A stretch of 64,000 nucleotides of DNA from the NCBI GenBank assembly GCA_964019695.1, contig OZ026525.1, positions 71,354,260 through 71,418,259 of the forward strand. Direction: 5' to 3'. Source of the DNA: Loripinus fragilis (taxonomy: Eukaryota; Mollusca; Bivalvia; Lucinida; Lucinidae). This document shows, in pieces, positions 55,509-64,000 of this stretch (within the stretch, counting starts at the first letter, position 1; each line of letters starts with the position of its first letter). The position numbers were made by a program, and so were the translations under genes. The notes below the pieces were generated by a model. The model saw only the letters and a program-made list of their open reading frames with translations. It ran no database searches and was not told the origin of the DNA.

Positions 55509-55984
55509 ACATTAATCTTTATGAATGATTGGTTTACCATAATGTTAGATTTATTAATAATTGATAGTGTGCTGCAGAAAAAATTCTATAAATTTTCGTT
55601 TAAGCATATCCTGTCTTCAGAATTATGAATTTCCAGTGATGGATCTAGAGTGAGTTCAGGGGTTCAAGTACTTGAACCCTCCCCCCTCCTTTGAGACAAA
55701 AATATTTCAATTTTATGGGGACATTTAAGATGAATTAAGTAAAATCATCAAATCGAACCCACTTGATACATCTAAACCCCCTTTCCAGAAATTTTGGATT
55801 CGCCCCTGCTCTCCAACAACAAAATAACGCTGTGTGTTTTGTTCTCTAAATCGTGTCATAGAAGTGCATGCATATGTCAAAAAATCTATTGTATATAAAA
55901 ATTGTCTGACCAAAGGTGAGTTTTAGAAACACTTGTTATAACTTTGGTACAAGCAGTTGGTTTCACACTTTCTAAGTGGTCTTT
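55509..55984. other. no recognised feature
   Basis: No conserved repeat or coding signal noted. Confidence 0.35.
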
Positions 55985-56110
55985 AGACACCCAATGTGTT
56001 ACCTTCAACGCATTTTGTTACCCAGTAACAAAATTCGTGGACTTGGTTACAAAATGTGGATCTGCAGTGCAGCGCATTTTGTTGCCTATACTGGGTATTA
56101 CTACTAACCA
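55985..56110. repeat. clustered ACAAAATGCG / CGCATTTTGT repeats, left cluster
   Basis: GTTACCTTCAACGCATTTTG, GTAACAAAATTCGTGG, GTTACAAAATGTGGATC and GCAGCGCATTTTGTTGCC occur in both orientations. A similar cluster lies at 59925-60145. Confidence 0.7.
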
Positions 56111-56156
56111 ATTGCGAGGATAGAGCTGATAAAAATGCAATGTGCACAGTTTTTGA

Positions 56157-58682
56157 AAGTAAAGAGAAGGCAAAGATCAGGAATCGATACAATCAAGTAC
56201 CACATCTCATCCCAGACACCAAATGGGAAAGTGACAAATACACAAGAAAGACCACACACAAGAGAGCCTAGAGATCAGCCCTTTCACAGCAGGTATCGCA
56301 AGGCTGCAAGGAACAGACTGGACAATAAAAGTAAGTAAGAAGGCAAAGAACAGACAAGAAAGCATGACAAACATAAAACATTAATAACAACAATGATCCA
56401 CAAAAGAAGCACAGCCTTGGAATGGTCAGTAAAATTATTTTACTGGAGGGTTAAAATAGTTTTATGGTACCAACCTCGTCCTTATTTCAAATGTGGATCA
56501 AGACAAACATATAATTGGTTCACATGAAAGATCCCTAACTTATCGATATATCATCTCCTATTAAATACAAATCGAGATATAAAAAGGAGATAAAATAAAG
56601 ACAAGGACTCAACAGTATATACAAATGAATACGTGAGTAAAAGAAATCGAACAGTTAAATCCTGGTTGGCCCGACAACAGACACAACATCAGGCCCTTAC
56701 CCTCTCGCCTATTGATAAGTCTTTAAGTAGGAACCATCATAGGATCTGAGGACTGACCTGCCCGTGTGCAGTTAAAGAGGAAAGCAAAGTTGCCAACCAT
56801 GTTTGGGTTGACCACCAAGCATGCAGTCTTTTGCAATACATTAATTTTATAACCAATCTTCTTATATTGAGAAATTATTTTAATAAACTGCTCTGAAAAA
56901 TTTAAGAGTAAACAATTTTCTTTTATTTATATACTCAGTCGCCATAAAATTCTGGTTCCAAAAGCCCCTGGGGCAAGAGAGATTTAAGTCTAATATTGAA
57001 TTTAGATATTAAATCATAGTATCGGTGGTAAAATTTAGAAAATATTTGCAAAATTTATGATACCAATAGCCTTGTTTGAGAAGTTTCTGAGTTAACAGTT
57101 TATTGCGAGTGTTAAAGTCAGCAACATGGCTAGATGCTCTAGCAAATCAGATGAGTTGAGAAATGTAAACTCCATATGATGTAGAGCGAGAAACATCACC
57201 ATCTAAAAATGGAAATTGACTATTTCAAAATGAAATTGTCATGTTTATCATAAATTTTGGTAGAATGAATATCATTAGAAATGAACAAATACAAGTCCAA
57301 AAAAGAGGCTTCAGTATCAGAGGTATTTGCCTTTTTAAGTTGAAGCTTTGCAGGTATATTTTTCTTACCATATTGTCAAAATAAATATTATTTATGTTTG
57401 GAATAACATCCAAATGTATATCAGGGTGTAGTATCAAAATGATCATTTATATTAGCCTGCTTATTATCAGTAAGAAACATCATAAAATCCCTTTCATAAC
57501 AAAACAAGAATAAATCAGCAACCAGGGGAGTACAATTAGTGGCAATTAGTATCCCTACAACTTGTCTATGCAACTCCGTGCCAAATCATATAAAATGTTG
57601 TCCAACAAAAAGGTCAGCGCATCACATACATTTTGACAAGACCATGAATGATATTTTTTAGGCTTTTCCAAAGTGAAAAATGCGTTTCTGTCGTTACTAG
57701 CAGGGTAAGGAGAGCCTTCTCTTTGAAAGGTTCTTTCAATAAGATCAATAAGTTTATCTTTAATGAAATTATGAGGAAAAGTAGTGTTAAGAGTAGAAAA
57801 TTCATATGTAGAAAAACTGGTCGAGTTAAGATCTCTAGCATTAAGTTTATCTAATACTTCATCTGAATTTTTAATAGACCAAAATAGATTCTTACTGGAT
57901 CTTACCGTTTCAAAGTACTTAATGACATGTTTTTGACAGCAGTAAGACATGAGGTTAACAATAATTATTTAGAAAGTTCTGTTGTCGTACAAGAACTAGA
58001 ATTAGCAACAAATCTTGCTTTATATGGTTTTTATGACGTTTAGGTAACCAGTATAACGTAGGAACCTTGTTTTGGTTTTCTTTAGCTCCTGCACCAAAAT
58101 GCAGGGCTGTATGACAACCATGCCCATCGACAACAACTCTCTCACTCAAAGAAACCTGCAGTTTATAGGCATTAGAATCAATAAGCTCACGTTTAAGGGT
58201 ATCAACATAATACAATCATCAAACAAATACAACATAGTTTGCTGCTTTATCTGCTGGAACCAAAACATACTTCATATGAAAATCCTTGATATCTCGTTTA
58301 AGATGACAAAAAGAAAGATTTTGGCTTTTGGGGTAAAGGATGAGTAAAATGAAATACAAGTATCAATAATTTTAAAAACGTTAATCTTCCTTTCCTTCAA
58401 GGCATCAGGTTCAACATTTTCTCGTTTACACAAACGATTACTGAAGTCATTTAATAAAGAAGCGATCTCTCTATGACATTTAGGGAAATCAATGTAAGAG
58501 GGAAATTTATATTTAGGGCCTTTGGAAATAATATTACGAGCTCTAGCATCAGGAATGACATTTAGATTACCTGTAATCACATACCATGAGGGAGCTATTG
58601 ATAAATAGAATTTGGACAATCTGACCACAATAAAGATGAATGTGAACATAAATAACAAAAAAACAACAACTTTGGTTAGCAT
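56157..58682 (-). pseudogene. Penelope-like element, longest copy in the window
   Basis: Minus-strand RT fragments in order: 58682-58272 (136 codons; hydrophobic start, then SKGPKYKFPSYIDFPKCH), 58215-57955 (VPTLYWLPKRHKNHIKQD), 57950-57555 (FWSIKNSDEVLDKLN, STLNTTFPHNFIKDKLIDLI), 57446-57225 (catalytic region where YLDD has become HLDV), then decayed C-terminus to about 56740 and a 3' tail to 56157. Stops separate the fragments, the second catalytic Asp is lost, and later frames shift, so the copy is inactive. Penelope-like RTs usually act with a GIY-YIG endonuclease; none is seen after the RT, so the family may carry it N-terminally, in a part missing here, or lack it. A GTAAGTAAGAAGGCAAAGAA string at 56330 repeats the element's terminal motif within the tail. 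Confidence 0.9.
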
Positions 58683-58719
58683 TTAAATAGGTTCACATTG
58701 AAGCATTGAATACCACCCA

Positions 58720-59850
58720 GGCCCTTGGAACACCAATAATCACTGGTCCATTGGAACTTTCCAATACACCTAATGGGTTGAAAAATTCCATACTAACCAG
58801 TCCATTAAAACACCCCAAACCACAAAGACCACTGAACACCCTAAACCACACAGTCCACTTAAAACACCTTTAACCAACCAGTCCACTGAAATACTCTTAG
58901 CCATCTAGTCCACTGAAAAAAACCCAGATCATGATGTCCATTGAAACACCAAAAAACATTCAGACCACATGCAGGCTAAACCAACCAGTCCATTAAAACC
59001 ACACAGTTCACTTAAATTACCCTTTATCACCCAGCCCACTGAAATACCTTCAGCAATCTAGCCCACTGGTACACCCTAGACATGATGTCCATTGCAACAA
59101 AAAACATCCAGCCCACTTGCACGCCAAACCAACAAAGCATGTAAGAAGACAAAGATCAAGAATCGATACAATCAAGTTCCACACCTAACCCAGGACACCA
59201 CATTGAAGAGTTAGACAAACACAAGATAGCATCACATACAAGAAAGCCAAGAGGTTAGCCTTTTCCCAGCAGGTGACCACAAGGTTGTAATGAACAGACA
59301 AGAAAGCATGACAAACACGAAACATTAATAACAAAAAGGATTCAGCAAGTCTATTGAAACACACCCAGTCCATTGAAATACCCAAACCAGCCAGTCCACT
59401 GAAACCTGCATTCTGTTGATATACCCAAAAATAGTAAGTGAGTACTAACCACTAAGTAAATTAAAACAATCCAAACCACACAGTCTATTGCAACATTCCT
59501 AATGATTCAATTCATTAAAAACACCCTAAACCATCAATTCCTTTGAAACACACAAACCATCCATTCCACTTAAACACCCTAATCCACTCAGTCCAACGAA
59601 ACACCCACAACACTCAGTCCAACAGAAACTCCCAAAACAAGCATACGCACTGAAACATCCAAACATTAAATCAACACTGAATCCATTGGATCACCCCAGG
59701 CTTACCACCAAGTCCGTTGAAACTTCCCAAACCACCAAGTCCATTGAAGCACTCCAAACCAGGCATTTCACTTAAAATTTGAAACACATGAAACTATTAG
59801 TTTATTGAATATCCCCAAATCACTCATTCTACTAAAACATGGTTAGGTTC
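58720..59850. repeat. degenerate ~25-bp minisatellite (CCAGTCCACTGAAACACCC)
   Basis: Around 35 variants of CCAGTCCAYTGAAACACCC and AAACCA words. The array is split by a Penelope-like tail fragment at 59128-59345. Confidence 0.85.
59128..59345 (-). mobile_element. Penelope-like 3' tail fragment inside the minisatellite
   Basis: ACAAAGATCAAGAATCGATA, CCACACCTAACCCAGGACAC, CCCAGCAGGTGACCACAAGG and AGAAAGCATGACAAACACGA follow the tail order of the longer copies. Confidence 0.75.
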
Positions 59851-59924
59851 TGGGGTCTGTTTGAGGCGGTTTGGTTTGTGGTTTACTTCCCTTCTCAACT
59901 TTGAGTGGTAATTTTGGGTGTGTG

Positions 59925-60145
59925 GGTTACAAAATGTGTGGATGTGTACTGTTCATGATATTTATGATATCCCCTCATATAGTCAGTGGGTAGCAAAATG
60001 TGTTAGTAATAACAAAATGTGTGTTGACTATAATACATTTTGTCACCAGGTTGCAAAATGCGTTAAAGAGAACCCATTTTGTTACCTTGTCACGCATTTG
60101 TTATCACATAACAAAATGTGTCTGGTAACAAAATTTTTTGTCTAC
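59925..60145. repeat. clustered ACAAAATGTG / CACATTTTGT repeats, right cluster
   Basis: At least seven ACAAAATG/GCAAAATG or inverse CATTTTGT boxes, spaced 10-45 bp, several joined to GTTA or TAAC. They resemble the left cluster at 55985-56110. Confidence 0.7.
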
Positions 60146-62075
60146 AGTGGTCTAGTCTAAATGCTAGTTCACCAGCGTGTCGACGCTGGTGATATACGTT
60201 AGTAAACTTCCATTGGGCGCTTGTTCGATTCAGGCCTGTTCCGTTAGCAAGTTAGGGAAATCAGGTGTTAACTCCCCAACAGCAGTGTCTTTAACAGTTC
60301 TTTCTCAGACTCCCCGTCGACCAAGTTACTTCCAAAATTCCATCATTGCGTGAGGGATGTTGATATATTTTGGATACTGGATTGCTTCTAAAAGCGAAGA
60401 GGCCTATTAGAGGCCTTACCACTGAGCGAGAATCCCGATCAAACATGGGCCCTTCGGATATTCTAGACTAAATGTTAAATATTGTATTTAGCAGAAAGTA
60501 ACATATATAACTGTAATAACGGGTGCTAAAATTAGTTTAAAATCATATTGCTAGTTATTTTATTTCAAATAAAAACATTGATACGTAAGAATAAGAAATA
60601 ACTGGATATTAACACTATAGGAATTCCTATTATTTTAGGGTAACGTAGTGAATTTGGCTATTGCAGGGTAACCGCTTATCCGCTGAAAAGCTAACGCACT
60701 TCATTATGTTGTTAATATAATTTCGTTTTAGAAATTTACAGTCTACAAACCTCATTTGTGGAGGTCGTTTGGTAGCCTATAATCTAATGATATTACTGCA
60801 TTAAATAGTAATACTTTTGAAAGTAAGTAACGTATATAACTGTAATATCATGTTGTATAATGGTAAAACGCATACTGGCTGTTTGCTGCATTTCATTTAA
60901 TGATTTTAAGGCTATCGTCATGTCCATATATATAAGTATTTAGTATAACTCACAGATACAATATATTGCAGCAGAGAATGTACACTGAAAATGTGTAATA
61001 CACGCATTCCTGAATTGTCATTTCAGGTGGTATGTTCTTTCTTTGATTTGTAACAAATGTAAAACTTGACAAATATACTATAAGAATAATGTTTAAATAT
61101 GATTATAAATATGCTATTTTACTAGATACATTAAGAAATGTGGAAGATTTCATTTATTTTTGAATTCAGATTCATTATATTCAGGGGTGGGGTAAATCAC
61201 CCCTTCCGTTGGACATTTTTACATCTAATATACCACATATACAATTTTTTTATATTGCTTTACTGTTGTTTGCCATTGCATGCATGTAATATATAGATTT
61301 AAAGGAAAATATGCTAAATAGGAAGCAATGGTTGAACGTGAGGCGTGTTTACCTCTCAATATACCTAAGCCTCATTTAGCGTAGGGTACGTTCAAAGATG
61401 ACGTCCTACAACAAAACTGCTACCACATTTTAACTGTACGACGTACCTAGGAGTATTGCAGAAGACCCCAGGATTGCATTTCTGCAGTCAAACCTTTTCT
61501 GGCAGGTAAGTTGTGCCAAGTCAAAAACTAAGGCCTGTACAGAAATCAGCGCCTGGACTAAAAGGTGAACACACCAGCATGTGAATAGTTGACACTGCAT
61601 TTTTTTCAAACTTATTGAATGACTTGTATTCCAAGGGTTTACTAAGATATATTTATTTGTAATTTTGAAGTAAACTCTGTGATGTTCACTATACAGAAAT
61701 GCACAATCAAAAATGAGTGTGGATCTAAGAAAAAGGTTCTTAAGGCATTCCAGCAATTGTTCTATAATAGACATTTGAAAAAACTAAAATGACAAAATGT
61801 CACATGCTTTTATAGTACCACAAAAATGTTTCGATATTTTGATGTTATCAAAGTAGCAAATGTTTCTGATTATATTTAAAGTTTTGTATGCTGCCTGTTG
61901 CCATTGCACTACTCTGGCACAATAACACCTACAAAGGCCCATAATGAAGGGTGGGTCCTTTAATGCTTATAATACGACTTAGAAAGTATAAAGTCGTACA
62001 ATTTAATTTGCATTCACATTGTCACATAGACAACGCACGTGAATACACTATATTTGTTAGATGTTCCTTCCAAAG
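60146..62075. other. no gene recognised
   Basis: CACCAGCGTGTCGACGCTGGTG at 60170-60191 is a 22-bp perfect palindrome. AACATATATAACTGTAATA occurs near 60505 and again near 60833. The longest frame (114 codons, minus strand 61774-61430) has no recognised domain. Confidence 0.4.
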
Positions 62076-63867
62076 TAAGAAAGAGGGCAAAGATCAGGAA
62101 TCGATACAATCAAGCACCACACCTGACCCAGGATACCAATGGGTAAGTGACAACTTCACAATTAGACATCACAAACAGGAGCCAAAGGTCAGCCCTTTCC
62201 CGGCAGGTGACCACAATGCATCAATAAACAGACAGGCACGAAAGTATAACAAAAACAAGAAAGAAATAACATAAATGATCCACATAAGAAGAACCACCTT
62301 GGAACGGCCAGTAAAAATATTTGATTGGAGAGCTTAAACCAGTTTCACAACGCGCCAACCTCACCCTTAGTTCAGATGTGGATCAAGGCACAAACACAAA
62401 ACATAAATAACACAAATGATCCACAAAAGATGCACCACCTTGGAACGGTCAGTAAAAATATTTTACTGGTGGGCTTAAACCGGTATCATGGCATGCCAAA
62501 CTCACCCTTAGTTCAGATGTGGATCAAGACACATAGAAGTTTGGTTTGCATAAAAGACCCCTTACTTATCAATGCATCATCTCCTAGAACATATAAATCA
62601 GGATATAAAAAGGAGGTGAAGCAAAGATAAGGACTCAACAGTTAACAAAACTGAATACTGGAGCAAAAGAAATCCAAACGGTAAACCTCGATGGGCCTGA
62701 CAATAGCCAAAGCATCAGGCCCCTACCATTTCATCAATGGATAAATCTTAAGTCGGAACCGTCATAGAGTCTGAAGTCCAACCAACGAGCGTGCAATTAA
62801 AGAGGAAAGCAAAGTTGCCAGCTGTGATTGGGTTAACAACCAAGCATGCAGTCTGCTGCAATGCATTAATCATATAGTCAATCTTTTTATAATGGGAAAC
62901 TATTGTAATGAACTGCGCTGAAAAATTATTAGAGCTAACAATCTTCTTAAATTTATACACCAAGTCACCATAGAATTCAGGTTCCAAAAGTCCTTGGCGC
63001 AAGAGAAATTTAAGTCCAATTTGGAATTTAGATATCAAATCATAGTATCGTCTATAAATTTTAGAAAAGGTTTTGCGAAAATAGTAAGTGAGTATGATCA
63101 GAAAATACCGCAATCACAAACCGCAGACAACCTCATGACACCGCAAGGAAGAGCCGCTCAACCATCACGAGACACCAGGAAGACAAATTAAGCAAAGTAA
63201 CCAGCTCTCATTTCCCCATCAAGATGATTGCAATACTAGAATAGGCATAAAGTAACGTACAACAAAACATAGAACAAAAACAGACTCCCACAATGGGAGT
63301 AACAATAAACAAAAAGTCAACAACAACAGAACCACCGCCTTAGAACAGACAGGAGCCTAAGCCACTGGGTGCTTAAATGCATTCTACTGGTACCAAATCT
63401 TCGTCCTAGATTCTGCTGTTGTTGAAGTACAAGAAATTTTCAGCTCGCATGGAGGCCATCTAACTAATGCAATGTATCATCATGGAGAAACACACTAATC
63501 AAATTAACACACCATGATGAAACAAAGAAAAGGGCTCATGACTCACAGATAGTTAGAGCTAAAGAAAACCTCAAGTTGAGCCACGGTGGGTCCAGCTACA
63601 GATAAGCATCAATAATGTTAATCAATCAATGAAGTTAATGTTACGGATAGTCTTGTTTAAGAAGTTTCTGAGTTAACAATTTATTGAGAGTGTTGAAGTC
63701 AGCAACATGACTAGATGCTCTAGCAAAACGAATGAGTTGAGAGATATAGACTCCATGGGATGTAAAGCGAGGAACATCACCATCTAAATATGGGAAATTG
63801 ACAATTTCAAAATCAAATTATCACGTTTATCATAAATTTTGGTAGAAACGATATCATTAGAATTGAG
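62076..63867 (-). pseudogene. Penelope-like element split by a nested tail
   Basis: The RT C-terminus is read at 63083-62748 (FYGDLVYKFKKIV, then a NPIT and LFNC end). Its upstream part resumes at 63867-63640, whose last codons read LLTQKLLKQDY and join naturally to the RKTFSKIYRRYY at 63083. Between them, 63086-63637 is a second element's 3' tail in the same orientation. The 3' tail of this copy (62740-62076) contains a ~142-bp tandem duplication (GATCCACAWAAGA at 62277 and 62419). Stops at several points mark it as dead. Confidence 0.85.
63086..63637 (-). mobile_element. nested Penelope-like 3' tail (second tail type)
   Basis: Inverse of the tail at 27330-27855: CACCGTGGCTCAACTTGAGG, CTAGGACGAAGATTTGG, CAACAACAGAATC, TTGTTTATTGTTACTCCCAT and CACGAGACACCAGGAAG (shown on either strand). 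The outer end reads TAGTAAGTGAGTATGATCAG (63085-63104), the terminal motif of this tail type. Confidence 0.8.
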
Positions 63868-63979
63868 CCAACAATAACCAACAAGCAACTGAAAACCAGC
63901 ACTCTTACGTCATATTACGTTTAACGTTCTTGACGTCACGCTCCAAGCCCTATTACATATGTTGCTTCAAACCTCCATA

Positions 63980-64000
63980 TACGAGGGGTGATCAGAAAGT
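63980..64000 (+). mobile_element. start of a mariner-type terminal inverted repeat
   Basis: TA followed by CGAGGGGTGATCAGAAAGT at the very edge of the window. CGAGGGG with an AAAGT run is typical of mariner ends. The rest lies outside, so whether an element follows cannot be told. Confidence 0.55.

Overview
This window looks like gene-poor, repeat-rich nuclear DNA of an animal, most likely a bivalve mollusc. The support is AT-rich sequence, no operon-like or bacterial gene layout, GT/AG-bounded exon candidates, tRNA-headed SINEs of a kind familiar from molluscs, Penelope-like reverse transcriptases, and the wreck of a large uncharacterised gene type common in bivalve and cnidarian genomes. 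The species assignment is inference; no rRNA, mitochondrial or other marker gene is present.

The only convincing host genes are two members of one small secreted-protein family, which I do not recognise. Gene 1 lies on the minus strand (exon 1 at 24071-24023, exon 2 at 18322-18132). Gene 2 lies on the plus strand (exon 1 at 37608-37656, exon 2 at 46030-46268, stop codon at the first bases of exon 3 at 47203). In both, exon 1 is exactly 49 nt, encodes a 16-residue signal-peptide-like start and ends in phase 1; exon 2 starts in phase 1, ends in phase 0 and carries a shared cationic motif of the type P-L-E-x-P-x-D-V-x-E-x-M-K. The genes are head to head, about 13.5 kb apart. A second copy of gene 2 exon 1 (38284-38332) has lost its splice donor.

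Layout. 1-2.4 kb: tandem duplications and a foldback element. 2.8-10.5 kb: five SINE or tRNA-like pieces, a TTAA-flanked MITE and a LINE fragment. 10.6-17 kb: several MITE families and a mariner-like non-autonomous element. 17.5-24.8 kb: gene 1, its large intron filled by MITEs and a 57-bp minisatellite, bracketed by two inverted copies of another MITE. 25.2-31.5 kb: a composite element with roughly 570-590-bp inverted repeats, containing a broken Penelope-like RT and the broken large gene. 31.9-37 kb: another Penelope-like copy and MITEs. 37.5-47.3 kb: gene 2, with a duplicated first exon, a degenerate minisatellite array and palindromic elements in its intron. 47.4-56 kb: a near-400-bp foldback, a Tc1 transposase relic and MITEs. 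56.1-63.9 kb: the longest Penelope-like copy, a minisatellite, and a Penelope-like copy with another element's tail nested in it. The window ends inside the terminal repeat of a mariner-type element.

Most of the sequence therefore records layered transposition. The two secreted genes are the part most likely to matter to the organism, and the long-TIR element is the most likely undescribed mobile system. All identifications come from reading the sequence and from memory of protein families; no database search was run.
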